A stretch of DNA of 64,000 nucleotides, from positions 2,542,001 through 2,606,000 of the forward strand of contig JADKGN010000004.1 of assembly GCA_016722705.1 (NCBI GenBank), written 5' to 3'. This document shows, in pieces, positions 18,726 through 27,821 of the stretch (position 1 is the stretch's first letter; every line of letters begins with the position of its first letter). The notes beneath the pieces are model-generated. The model worked only from the letters and a program-made list of their open reading frames with translations, did no database searches and was not told the origin of the DNA. The position numbers and the translations under genes were made by a program. The stretch comes from Candidatus Dechloromonas phosphoritropha (GTDB lineage Bacteria > Pseudomonadota > Gammaproteobacteria > Burkholderiales > Rhodocyclaceae).

Positions 18726-19409
18726 TCAGTACGTGCTGGAGCGAGCGACACCGGGACGAATATCGGGATTCTTCGCGTCGCCGCAATTTGGCCCGCTAAC
18801 GCGAACTTCCTTCGTCTGGCCAGGGGCAAGGGCGACATCGGTACTACCCCACAGCGTGTTCTGAGCGCAGTTCGCCGAGCGCGCCGTCCCCACCCATTGC
18901 CGAGCACCCGCATTTCGGACCTCATAGATGGCATCCACCGTTTTGCCGGGGCCGCTGTTCGCCGGGTCCCAGCCCACGCGATAGCGATACTCGACGCCCG
19001 CGGCGCGACCCCAACCGGACCAGTCGGTCATGCGGTAGCCACCAGCAGGTGACGGGGGCGTCACCGGAGCGGTCTGAACTGAGCGCTCACGGAGAGCAAG
19101 ATTGCACCAGTGATTAGGATCTTCAAAACCAGTAACACCATACAACTTGCGGTGCCCTGCGCCGCAGACCAGTGGTCTAACTCGGCTAAAATCAATGTCG
19201 CGCATCGATTGGCCCCACAAGCAATTCGCTCCGTCGTAGGACGCACATGCGGGGTTTCCATCGCTCGTAATGGTGAAGACAAGCCGCCCACCGTTTGGTG
19301 GTGGGAATGTATCTTCCTTCCAGCGCTCGGTTGCCCAGGCCTCGGCGCCCATGTAATAGGGTGAGGACGTGATGAACAGGGCAATACCAATCAGCTTGAT
19401 GGGTTTCAT
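18726..19409 (-). CDS. Secreted protein sharing the Cys-rich domain of the TIR protein
   Basis: 227 residues from the ATG at 19409 (GGAG about 10 bp upstream). Residues 1-26 look like a signal peptide ending AEAWA. Residues 30-105 match TIR-protein residues 339-414 without gaps: 48 of 76 identical, including all four Cys (55, 63, 82, 102) and FPPPN, CLWG, DFS, PLVCG, GVTG, EDP and HWC. After a Pro-rich linker comes a second region (about 123-227) with two more Cys, beta-rich in appearance (VEYRYRVGW, DAIYEVRNAG, VALAPGQTKEVRV), perhaps an Ig-like fold. The function is unknown. The gene converges on the TIR gene across an IS91-type remnant. Confidence 0.75.
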   Translation of the reverse strand: MKPIKLIGIALFITSSPYYMGAEAWATERWKEDTFPPPNGGRLVFTITSDGNPACASYDGANCLWGQSMRDIDFSRVRPLVCGAGHRKLYGVTGFEDPNHWCNLALRERSVQTAPVTPPSPAGGYRMTDWSGWGRAAGVEYRYRVGWDPANSGPGKTVDAIYEVRNAGARQWVGTARSANCAQNTLWGSTDVALAPGQTKEVRVSGPNCGDAKNPDIRPGVARSSTY

Positions 19410-19564
19410 GGGCCGACTCCTCTCTCGATTTCTTGGCCCTAGGCTCCTTTGAGACGAACGCGGAGCAAACATAAGACTACAGCAATCATTTGAGTTGAAA
19501 CTGCAACCATATGACCCACTTCAAGCGTAAGAGTTCAGATCACACGGCTGCAAAACTTCGGTGA

Positions 19565-19592
19565 TAAGGATAGGAAATTCAAGGCCACTTTT
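19565..19592. repeat. 28-bp direct repeat, copy B
   Basis: Second copy of the repeat at 17711-17738, one mismatch. It lies 59 bp left of the IS4 element. Confidence 0.7.
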
Positions 19593-19651
19593 TACCGTCG
19601 TACTATGTCTTGCGATTCAGTCGTGGTCAATCTTGAAGGTGGTGCTGAAGG

Positions 19652-21042
19652 CAATCCTCTTGACTTAGCGGTCTGTCATCTAATTTTGGCAACTTTGCCA
19701 TCTGGCCGCGCCAAGATATAATCGAGCATGTAACCAATTGATATAAATAGGCGTTATATGACGGCCTAAATATGCCAATATCGTTTCACGGCTAACGGAC
19801 TACATTCATGGCGCCAATTTCCTTGCCGCCGCCCGCCGCGAGCCTCGGTTTTTCACCCGAAACCGTGAATTGCCATTCACGAATCTGATCGCTTTCCTGC
19901 TCACCGGCATTCGCGGCGCAGTTCAGGCGGAGCTTGATTCCTTCTTTGCCCTGCTTGCCGGAAGAACCCGCCTTTGTCGGGCGATCACGGCCAGTGCCTT
20001 CTCAAAGGCGCGCAGCCATCTGGTCGCCAATCTCTTTGAGCCGCTCAATACAGAATTGCTGCGCCTGGTCGATGAGGTCGTTCCGCAGCAGCCGGACTGG
20101 CAAGGCTTGCGGGTCTTGGCGGCGGATGCATCGAAGGTACGTCTGACCTTGCTTGACCTGGAAGGGCGCCGCCATATTCGAGAAGCGGCCATCTTCGGTT
20201 TGTTTCGGCCAGGGATCGAATTGTTCGACTCGCTGATTTTGCACAGTTCGCTGGTCGGCGAACGTCAGATGTTGTTTGAGCGGCTTGACCGACTCGGTGC
20301 TCAGGACATGCTGGTGCTTGATCGCGGGTATCCGGGTGCCTGGTTGGTCGCGGCGCTGTTGCATCGAGGTATCCCCTTTTGCATACGCTGTGATTCGTCC
20401 GCTTCCTTTTCTGCCATCACCCAGTTCATGCGATCCGGAGAAGATGAGGCGCAGGTGACATTGCCGCCACCGCATCGTCAGGATGCCATTGATTACGAGT
20501 GTCCGCGTCTGCCTTCTATGGTTCGCCTGATTCGTCAGGTGACGCCGACTGGCAAGGTACGGGTCTTGATGACCTCCTTGCTTGATACCGCGCGGTATCC
20601 GGCCACAAGCTTCTCAGCCCTTTATCACAGCCGTTGGCGTATCGAGGAGGCGTTCAAGCGCATCAAACACCGGCTCAATCTGGAGCACACGTCCGGCCTG
20701 ACTTGGCTGGCCGCCTGCCAGGATGTTGGGGCCAAGATGGTGTGTGACAATCTCAATGCCCTGGCCACCTACCTGGCTGCGGAAGAGCGGCTGCCCAGCG
20801 ATTCGCCATGGCGAGTGAATCGGACGATGGCCTTCAATACCGTACGTCGTATCTTGCCCCGAGTCTTGGCGGGTGTGCAGCAAATCACCACCCGAGTTAC
20901 CAAGGAAATCTTCTCGGAAATCGTCAAAAACCTTCAGAAATTTATCCCTGATCGTGCTCGACCTCGGCCAAACCAGCGAAAGCCTCACCTGTCCTTTGCT
21001 TACAAACCCGCCGTATGACTATGGACTAAGTTGAGAGGATTG
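19652..21042 (+). mobile_element. Complete IS4-family insertion sequence with target duplication
   Basis: 1391 bp. Left end CAATCCTCTTGACTTAG; right end, reverse complement, CAATCCTCTCAACTTAG (15 of 17 match). It is flanked by a perfect 10-bp duplication GTGCTGAAGG (19642-19651 and 21043-21052), which fixes the borders and indicates a fairly recent transposition. It contains one transposase gene. Confidence 0.92.
19870..21018 (+). CDS. IS4-family transposase
   Basis: 382 residues from a TTG. DDE catalysis: Asp in VLAADASKVRLT, Asp in LVLDRGYPGAW, and the IS4 signature Y-x2-R-x3-E-x6-K in YHSRWRIEEAFKRIK. The frame stays open upstream to 19762 and those codons also read like an IS4 N-terminus, but no ATG, GTG or TTG is present there, so the true start is uncertain. 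No internal stop or frameshift is seen; probably functional. Confidence 0.9.
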   Translation: MPFTNLIAFLLTGIRGAVQAELDSFFALLAGRTRLCRAITASAFSKARSHLVANLFEPLNTELLRLVDEVVPQQPDWQGLRVLAADASKVRLTLLDLEGRRHIREAAIFGLFRPGIELFDSLILHSSLVGERQMLFERLDRLGAQDMLVLDRGYPGAWLVAALLHRGIPFCIRCDSSASFSAITQFMRSGEDEAQVTLPPPHRQDAIDYECPRLPSMVRLIRQVTPTGKVRVLMTSLLDTARYPATSFSALYHSRWRIEEAFKRIKHRLNLEHTSGLTWLAACQDVGAKMVCDNLNALATYLAAEERLPSDSPWRVNRTMAFNTVRRILPRVLAGVQQITTRVTKEIFSEIVKNLQKFIPDRARPRPNQRKPHLSFAYKPAV

Positions 21043-21052
21043 GTGCTGAAGG

Positions 21053-21524
21053 AGCCTGAAAAACCCGCTCCGCCATGCCCGTTGTCTATGCCAGTGGCCA
21101 GTTGGAGGAAGAAAGTAATCTGTTTGCGACGGTTGGCTTCGGCATGAGATACCGGCCATTCAGCGGTGAAAATTTCGTGCTTGTCGAGTGTCTCTTCATG
21201 CCCGGCACAGCCTGCCACCGGAATCAGATTCTACCCTCTGGAACAGCGGCGGCGCTCGGTAAGCCGCCGCTTAGAACCACACCATTTCAATCGCACCAAT
21301 GACGGCTATCGCTGCACTGCCGCCGTTCAGACGAAGAAAACTGGTAGCGCCGGTTGAACGGCCGTAATAGAGAAAAATCCTGAGCGTCCGCTGATGGCCG
21401 GTGGACTAAACCGCTCGCGCGGTAGAGGCTGCGCATAAGCTGCTGAGTATCTTTGAGATTAGCGTGCTGTTTCCTATGTTGAGAACTGAGGCAATCCGCC
21501 TCGTTACTCGACAGGAGCAGCGCC
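21053..21524. other. Non-coding region before the tyrosine recombinase
   Basis: About 470 bp with no supported gene. The first 40 bp resemble part of the region after repeat copy A (17790-17828). The last part, up to the ribosome binding site ACAGGAGC before 21525, probably belongs to the left end of the IS91-type element that carries the recombinase. Confidence 0.4.
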
Positions 21525-22400
21525 ATGACCATCACGACCCAAAGCATCAGCCCGTTGCGTCAACGCATGATCGACGACATGCGGATACGCAAGCTATGCG
21601 ACAAGACCCAGACTCACTATATTCGCGCCGTTCGGCAATTCGCCGGTTTCCTGGGTCGCTCGCCGGACACCGCGACCATCGAAGACCTGCGACGCTACCA
21701 GTTGCACCTCGTTGATCACGGCATATCGCCCGTTTCGCTCAATGCCGCAATCACCGGGCTGAAATTCTTCTTTGACGTGACGCTCGACCATGTGGCGTTG
21801 ATGGCCAAAATGCAACCTGTGCGAGTCCCGCGCACGTTACCGGTGATCCTGAGCCGCGAAGGAGTGTCGCGCCTGATTGTTGCTGCCGGCAACCTGAAGC
21901 ACCAGAGCGCGCTCTCCATTGCCTACGGGGCCGGATTGCGCGCCAGCGAGGTGATTTCCCTCAAGGTCGGTGACATCGACAGCCAGCGCATGACACTGCG
22001 GGTTGAACAAGGCCAAGGCCAACAAGATCGCTACGTCATGCTCTCACCCGTTCTGCTCGAACGCCTGCGGGTCTGGTGGCGCGTCGCCCGTGCGCAGGGC
22101 AAGATGCTTGATGGTGGTTGGCTATTTCCCGACCTGAACCCGATCGATTCGCTCAGCACCCGCCAACTCAACCGCGCCATCCATGCCGCGGCGATGGCCG
22201 CCCGGATCGACAAGCGCATCTCGATGCACACCCTGCGTCACAGTTTCGCCACCCACCTGCTGGAACAGAAAGTGGATATCCGCGTGATCCAGGTTCTGCT
22301 CGAGCATAAGAAACTCGACACCACCGCGCTGTACACCCAGGTCGCCACCGACATCCTGCGCGAAGTGGTCAGCCCGCTGGAGAATCTGAACCCCGTATAG
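21525..22400 (+). CDS. Tyrosine recombinase/integrase associated with IS91-type element
   Basis: 291 residues. An N-terminal SAM-like DNA-binding domain (RMIDDMRIRKLCDKTQTHYI) is followed by a catalytic domain with Arg in GAGLRASEVISL, HTLRHSFATHLLE (H-x-x-R), His in LLEHKKLDTT and the nucleophile Tyr in ALYTQVA. All catalytic residues are present. Integrases of this type are often encoded just upstream of IS91-family transposases, as here. The gene is intact although the transposase is broken. Confidence 0.88.
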   Translation: MTITTQSISPLRQRMIDDMRIRKLCDKTQTHYIRAVRQFAGFLGRSPDTATIEDLRRYQLHLVDHGISPVSLNAAITGLKFFFDVTLDHVALMAKMQPVRVPRTLPVILSREGVSRLIVAAGNLKHQSALSIAYGAGLRASEVISLKVGDIDSQRMTLRVEQGQGQQDRYVMLSPVLLERLRVWWRVARAQGKMLDGGWLFPDLNPIDSLSTRQLNRAIHAAAMAARIDKRISMHTLRHSFATHLLEQKVDIRVIQVLLEHKKLDTTALYTQVATDILREVVSPLENLNPV

Positions 22401-22409
22401 CTTGTCGCC

Positions 22410-23449
22410 ATGGGGCGTTCTGCCCTCGAGGTCGCGGACATCTTCCGGACCCATGGGCCGGCTTGGCGCCAAACGCAGCAGGCTCACCTGAGTCTGGGGC
22501 AACTCAAGGTCATGTCGGCCATCGAGCAGTGCCGCAGCGCGGCACTGGGGGGCATGTGTTGCATTGCAATGCTTGCGACCATACAGAGATTGCCTACGCC
22601 CCGAAGGAAGTCCCCTTGGGGGACAACTCCTGTCGCAACCGGCATTGCCCGAAGTGCCAGGCCAGTGCGGCGCAACGCTGGCTTGCTGCTGGTGGATTAC
22701 TACCACGTGGTATTTACCTTGCCGGCGCCGATCAGTGCCATTGCGTACACCAACAAGGCCGTCATTTATCGTCTGTTGTTCGAGGTGGCGGCAGAGACGT
22801 TGAGTACCATTGCCGCTGATCCCAAGCATCTGGGCGCGCAAATCGGCGCCACGCTGGTGTTGCATACCTGGGGATCGGCATTGACCCATCATCCCCACGT
22901 CCATGGCATTGTCCCGGGCGGTGGCCTGTCCCCCGACGGGTCGCGTTGGATTGCCTGCAAGCCAGGGTTCTTCCTGCCCGTTCGCGTCCCCTCCCGCTTG
23001 TTCCGGCGGCGGTGCTGGCTTATCTGGCGCGCTATACCCATCGGGTGGCGATCTCGAATCAACGACTGGTGGCCATGGACGACCGTGGCATTACCTTTCG
23101 CCGGAAGGATTACCGGGCCAATCGCCAAACCCGTTACAAGACCATGACGCTTAATCCGGGCGAGTTCATGGGCCGTTTCCTGCTGCATGTCCTGCCCAGT
23201 GGATTTCACCGGATCCACCACTATGGGTTGATCGCCAATGCCGGACGCCGGGAGAATCTGGCGCGGGTCCGCGAACTGTTGCAGGTGGCGCCCGCGGGCG
23301 TTGCAGCAACCGAGGATGCGCCGGCACCAACGGATATCAAGCAACCTACGTTCATCTGTCCTGACTGTGTGGCAGCGATGGTCGTCATCGAGACTTTCGG
23401 GCGCGGGCAGCCGATCCGCGCACCACCACTGCAACGCGTCGCACGATGA
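22410..23449 (+). pseudogene. IS91-family transposase, frameshifted
   Basis: Similarity jumps between two reading frames: start GRSALEVADIFRTHGPAWR; then, after a shift, the zinc-finger region HCNACDHTEIAY...CRNRHCPKCQ; then back to DYYHVVFTLPAPISAIAY with HPHVHGIVPGGGLS (HUH-type metal site); then a further shift near 22980 to AVLAYLARYTHRVAISNQRL and a C-terminus ending near 23449. At least three frame changes, so inactive unless these are sequencing errors. It begins 9 bp after the recombinase gene. Confidence 0.85.
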
Positions 23450-23908
23450 GCGCATCGCTCTCTCAATATCTCAACTGTCCGTCATCACTGCCGCCAATAG
23501 TGACGATACGGGAAGCGATTGCCTGGCGCTACGGAAATGCCCATTCTGGCAGGGTGCGACACCCAAAAACCTGGCCTATCCCCTCAGAGGCCGGTCGATT
23601 GAACGCGGCCGTCACCTCGCTGACCGGCTTCATCCTCGTCTCAGTCGGCAATCCGGGCAGTCAAATCCCCATAGCCCGTCGCCTTTCCTGATATCGCCGT
23701 CGTGCTCCCCGCGGTTTCCTCCCCCGGCGCTTGTCTGACGCCAGCCCAATGAGCGGCTCCCGTTCCCAGCAGCCATGCCGGTCAGGGCTGGCATCTGACA
23801 ACCCTTAACAAAAGCGGCGGTCGATTCGCTCAAGCAGCCATCTTGTATTACGGACATGCGGAGCGATGATGCTCAAATGAACAGATTCCGGGCGACGTGC
23901 TTGTGGCG
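23450..23908. other. Gene-free stretch, probable right end of IS91-type element
   Basis: About 460 bp between the transposase remnant and the hisC stop codon with no supported gene. Its left part is probably the terminal region of the IS91-type element; I could not fix the exact end. Confidence 0.4.
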
Positions 23909-24979
23909 TCAGCCGAGAATGTCGCGCAGGGCCTCGGTCAGCGCCTTGCATTCCACTACGGTTCCGACCGTGATGCGCAGGAACTGGTCGATGCGCGGCA
24001 GCTTGAAGTGGCGGACGATAATGCCTTGTTCGCGCAGCGCCTGCGCCAGTTGCGCCGCATCGCGTTGCGGGTGGCGGGCGAAGATGAAATTGGCGGCGGA
24101 GGGCAGGACGTCGAAGCCGCGCGCCGCGAGTTCTCCGATCAGTTTTTCGCGGGTGGCGATGACCGCCTGTCGGGTTTGCTCGAAATGTGCGGTGTCTTCC
24201 AGCGCGGCGACGGCGCCGACAATGGCCAGGCGGTCGAGCGGGTAGGAGTTGAAGCTGTTTTTGACCCGCTCCAAGCCTGCGATCAGGTCCGGATGGCCGA
24301 CCGCGAAGCCGACGCGCAGGCCGGCCAGCGAACGTGATTTGGACAGCGTGTGCACGACCAGCAGATTGTCGTTGCGGTCGACCAGCGAAATGGCCGAAAT
24401 TCCGCCGAAATCGACATAGGCTTCATCGACGACGACGAGCGAATTGGGATTGGCCTTGAGGATTTGCTCGATGGCATCGAGCGCCAGTAGGCGGCCGGTC
24501 GGTGCGTTCGGGTTGGGGAAGATGATGCCGCCGTTCGGTCGGCCACAATAGTCTGCCGGATCGATGCTGAAATCCTCGGCCAGTGGCACGGTGGCGTAGT
24601 CGATGCCGTAGAGTCCACAATAGACCGGGTAGAAGCTGTAGGTTATGTCCGGGAAGAGGATCGGCCGCTCGTGCTTGAGTAGCGCCATGAAGACGTGGGC
24701 CAGCACTTCGTCCGAGCCGTTGCCGACGAAGACCTGTCGCGCCGTGATGCCGTGCGTCCGGGCAATGGCGGCCTTGAGCAGATCGGCGTTGGGGTCGGGA
24801 TAGAGGCGCAGGCGCGCGGCATCGGCGCCGAGTTCGGCCTGAATCGCCGCCAGCACCCTGGGCGAGGGCGGGTAGGGGTTCTCGTTGGTATTGAGCTTGA
24901 TCAGATTGACAAGCTTGGGCTGCTCGCCCGGCACATAGGGGGTGAGGGTGCCGACAACCCTGCTCCAGAAGCGACTCAT
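23909..24979 (-). CDS. hisC: Histidinol-phosphate aminotransferase
   Basis: 356 residues. PLP enzyme converting imidazole-acetol phosphate to histidinol phosphate. Visible: LNTNENPYPPSPRV, FVGNGSDEVLAHVF, NPNAPTG, VVDEAYVDFGG, and the PLP lysine in TLSKSRSLAGLRVGFAVG. It is on the minus strand, divergent from hisB with 78 bp between, whereas hisG-hisD and hisBHAFIE all read plus. It must therefore have its own promoter, in the short hisC-hisB gap. Confidence 0.97.
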   Translation of the reverse strand: MSRFWSRVVGTLTPYVPGEQPKLVNLIKLNTNENPYPPSPRVLAAIQAELGADAARLRLYPDPNADLLKAAIARTHGITARQVFVGNGSDEVLAHVFMALLKHERPILFPDITYSFYPVYCGLYGIDYATVPLAEDFSIDPADYCGRPNGGIIFPNPNAPTGRLLALDAIEQILKANPNSLVVVDEAYVDFGGISAISLVDRNDNLLVVHTLSKSRSLAGLRVGFAVGHPDLIAGLERVKNSFNSYPLDRLAIVGAVAALEDTAHFEQTRQAVIATREKLIGELAARGFDVLPSAANFIFARHPQRDAAQLAQALREQGIIVRHFKLPRIDQFLRITVGTVVECKALTEALRDILG

Positions 24980-25057
24980 GGGATTTTCACGGAAAGCCTA
25001 AACGGGGGCGAAATGGTATCATGCCCCTTCATTCCAAAGCTTCTTGCGGCCCCCGTC

Positions 25058-25645
25058 ATGCGTCAAGCTGAAATCATCCGTAATACCCTGGAAACCCAGG
25101 TCACCGTGCGCGTCAATCTCGATGGTACTGGTCAGGGGAAATTTGCCACCGGCGTACCTTTTCTTGATCACATGCTCGACCAGATCGCACGTCATGGCCT
25201 GATCGACATCGATGTGCAGGCGGTTGGCGATCTCCATATCGATGCCCACCACACGGTCGAGGATGTCGGCATCACCATTGGCCAGGCGCTGGCCAGGGCC
25301 TGGGGCGACAAGAAGGGCCTGACCCGCTACGGCCACAGCTACGTGCCGCTGGACGAAGCACTGTCGCGCGTCGTCATCGATCTCTCGGGGCGGCCAGGGC
25401 TCGAATTCAACGTGCCGTTCACGCGGGCGATGATCGGCCAGTTCGACGTCGATCTGGTCAATGAATTCTTCCAGGGCCTGGTCAATCACGCCGGCATCAC
25501 GCTGCACATCGACAACCTGCGCGGCGTCAATGCACACCACCAGGCGGAGACGGTGTTCAAGGCCTTCGGCCGCGCCCTGCGCATGGCGGCGACGCCCGAT
25601 CCGCGCATGGCCGGTGCGATGCCGTCGACCAAGGGCACGCTGTGA
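25058..25645 (+). CDS. hisB: Imidazoleglycerol-phosphate dehydratase
   Basis: 195 residues from the ATG at 25058 (protein begins MRQAEIIRNTLETQVTVRVN). Mn-dependent dehydratase of histidine synthesis, monofunctional type. Metal-site motifs GVPFLDHMLDQIARHG, DAHHTVEDVGI and NAHHQAETVFKAFGRAL are intact. First gene of the hisB-H-A-F-I-E run; its stop overlaps the hisH start. Confidence 0.97.
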   Translation: MRQAEIIRNTLETQVTVRVNLDGTGQGKFATGVPFLDHMLDQIARHGLIDIDVQAVGDLHIDAHHTVEDVGITIGQALARAWGDKKGLTRYGHSYVPLDEALSRVVIDLSGRPGLEFNVPFTRAMIGQFDVDLVNEFFQGLVNHAGITLHIDNLRGVNAHHQAETVFKAFGRALRMAATPDPRMAGAMPSTKGTL

Positions 25646-26286
25646 GTGTTGGCAATACCGTTGCGGTTGTCGACTACGGCATGGGCAACCTGCGTTCGGT
25701 GTCGCAGGCGCTTCAACATGTTTCCGGCGGCAAGAAGGTCGTCGTCACCGCCGATCCGGCGATTGTTGAGGCAGCCGAGCGCGTGGTCTTTCCCGGCCAG
25801 GGCGCGATGCCCGACTGCATGCGCGAACTCGACGCCCGTGGCCTGCGCCCGGCGGTTCTGGCCGCGGCGCGCGACAAGCCCTTCCTCGGCATCTGCATCG
25901 GCCTGCAGATGCTGTTTGAGCACAGCGCCGAGGGCGATATCGCCGGTCTCGGCGTCTTCGCCGGCGACGTCAGGCGTTTTCCCGATGAAAAGATGGTCGA
26001 CCGCAACGGTCAGCGCCTGAAAGTGCCGCACATGGGCTGGAATCGCGTGCAGCAGAAGGCGCATGCGCTGTGGGATGGCATCGCCGACGGCGCCCGCTTC
26101 TATTTCGTCCATAGCTATTGCGTGCAGCCGGCCGATCCGTCGGTGGTGACGGGCACGACCGAGTACGGTGTCCCCTTTACCTGTGCGGTGGGGCGGGATA
26201 ATATCTTCGCCATTCAGTTCCATCCCGAGAAAAGTGCTCAGGACGGCCTGCAACTGCTGAAAAACTTTGTTGCCTGGCTGCCGTAA
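25642..26286 (+). CDS. hisH: Imidazole glycerol phosphate synthase, glutaminase subunit
   Basis: 214 residues, GTG start overlapping hisB by 4 bp (GTGA). Class I glutamine amidotransferase that feeds ammonia to HisF. Nucleophile in GICIGLQMLFEHS; catalytic His and Glu in FAIQFHPEKS; begins VAVVDYGMGNLRSV. Confidence 0.96.
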   Translation: MSVGNTVAVVDYGMGNLRSVSQALQHVSGGKKVVVTADPAIVEAAERVVFPGQGAMPDCMRELDARGLRPAVLAAARDKPFLGICIGLQMLFEHSAEGDIAGLGVFAGDVRRFPDEKMVDRNGQRLKVPHMGWNRVQQKAHALWDGIADGARFYFVHSYCVQPADPSVVTGTTEYGVPFTCAVGRDNIFAIQFHPEKSAQDGLQLLKNFVAWLP

Positions 26287-26322
26287 GACTGCGTCTGTCG
26301 AGTTTCCTCCTATCCAATTCCC

Positions 26323-27063
26323 ATGCTGATTATTCCCGCCATCGATCTCAAGGACGGCCAGTGCGTCCGTCTTAAGCAGGGCCTGATGCACCAGGCCACC
26401 GTCTTTTCCGACAGTCCGGCCGAAATGGCCCGGCACTGGATTGATCAGGGCGCGCGCCGCCTGCATCTGGTCGATCTCAACGGCGCCTTTGCCGGCAAGC
26501 CGAAAAACGAACCGGCGATCAAGGCGATCCTGCGCGAAGTCGGCGACGACATTCCGGTGCAGCTCGGCGGCGGCATTCGCGACCTCGATACCATCGAGCG
26601 CTGCCTCGACGATGGCCTGACTTACGTCATCATCGGCACCGCGGCGGTCAAGAATCCCGGTTTCCTGCACGATGCCTGTACGGCCTTTCCGGGTCACATT
26701 GTCGTCGGTCTCGATGCCCGGGACGGCAGGGTGGCGACCGACGGCTGGTCCAAGCTGACCGGCCACGATGTCGTCGATCTCGGCAGGAAGTACGAGGATT
26801 ACGGCGTCGAGGCCATCATCTATACCGACATCGGTCGTGACGGCATGCTGTCGGGCATCAACATCGACGCCACCCTGCGTCTGGCCCAAGCGCTGACCAT
26901 TCCGGTCATCGCTTCCGGCGGCCTGTCCTCGCTCGACGAGATCCGCCAGCTCTGTGCGCTCGAAGCCGAGGGGATCTTCGCGACCATCGCCGGGCGCGCC
27001 CTCTACGACGGTTCGCTGGACTTCAAGGCCGTGCAGGAAGCCGCCGATGCCGGCAGCGCCTGA
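26323..27063 (+). CDS. hisA: ProFAR isomerase (HisA)
   Basis: 246 residues. TIM-barrel isomerase of N'-((5'-phosphoribosyl)-formimino)-AICAR ribotide. Catalytic Asp in IPAIDLKDGQCVRL and in YTDIGRDGMLSG; phosphate loops VQLGGGIRD and IASGGLSS are visible. It follows hisH by 36 bp and overlaps hisF by one base (TGATG). Confidence 0.96.
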   Translation: MLIIPAIDLKDGQCVRLKQGLMHQATVFSDSPAEMARHWIDQGARRLHLVDLNGAFAGKPKNEPAIKAILREVGDDIPVQLGGGIRDLDTIERCLDDGLTYVIIGTAAVKNPGFLHDACTAFPGHIVVGLDARDGRVATDGWSKLTGHDVVDLGRKYEDYGVEAIIYTDIGRDGMLSGINIDATLRLAQALTIPVIASGGLSSLDEIRQLCALEAEGIFATIAGRALYDGSLDFKAVQEAADAGSA

Positions 27064-27821
27064 TGCTCGCCAAGCGCATCATTCCCTGTCTCGATGTCAC
27101 CGCCGGCCGCGTCGTCAAGGGCACCAACTTCGTCGACCTGCGTGATGCCGGCGACCCGATCGAAATTGCCCGCCGCTACGACGAGCAGGGGGCAGACGAA
27201 ATTACCTTCCTCGACATCACCGCGTCGTCCGATCAGCGCGACATCATCCTGCACATCGTCGAGGCCTGCGCGGCGGAGGTCTTCATTCCGCTGACCGTCG
27301 GCGGCGGCGTGCGCAAGGTTGAGGATGTCCGCCGTCTGTTGAATGCCGGTGCCGACAAGGTGTCGATGAACACTGCCGCGGTGAACGACCCCGATCTGCT
27401 CTTCAACGCGTCAAGCAAGGTCGGTTCCCAGTGCATCGTCGTCGCCATCGACGCCAAGCAGATGGCGCCCGGCAAGTGGAATGTGTTCACGCATGGCGGG
27501 CGCAACGATATCGGAATCGATGCGGTCGACTGGGCAAAACGGGTGGAAATGCTCGGCGCCGGGGAAATCCTGTTGACCAGCATGGACCGCGACGGGACCA
27601 AGAACGGTTTTGATCTGGCGCTGACCCGCGCCGTCGCCGATGCCGTCAAGATTCCGATCATCGCCTCCGGCGGTGTCGGCAACCTGCAGCACCTCGTCGA
27701 TGGCGTCAGCGAGGGGCGCGCCGATGCCGTGCTCGCCGCGTCGATCTTCCATTTTGGCGAATACACGGTACGCCAGGCCAAGGAATACATGGCGGCGCGC
27801 GGCATCGAAGTGCGCCTGTGA
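27063..27821 (+). CDS. hisF: Imidazole glycerol phosphate synthase, cyclase subunit
   Basis: 252 residues. TIM-barrel partner of HisH that makes imidazole glycerol phosphate and AICAR. Catalytic Asp in IIPCLDVTAGRVVKG and in LTSMDRDGTKNGFD; phosphate loops LTVGGGVRKVEDV and IASGGVGN present. Overlaps hisI by 4 bp. Confidence 0.97.
   Translation: MLAKRIIPCLDVTAGRVVKGTNFVDLRDAGDPIEIARRYDEQGADEITFLDITASSDQRDIILHIVEACAAEVFIPLTVGGGVRKVEDVRRLLNAGADKVSMNTAAVNDPDLLFNASSKVGSQCIVVAIDAKQMAPGKWNVFTHGGRNDIGIDAVDWAKRVEMLGAGEILLTSMDRDGTKNGFDLALTRAVADAVKIPIIASGGVGNLQHLVDGVSEGRADAVLAASIFHFGEYTVRQAKEYMAARGIEVRL

Noticed and set aside
25486..26889. 467-codon minus-strand frame across hisB, hisH and hisA
   Set aside because: Spans three conserved genes on the opposite strand and has no family features.
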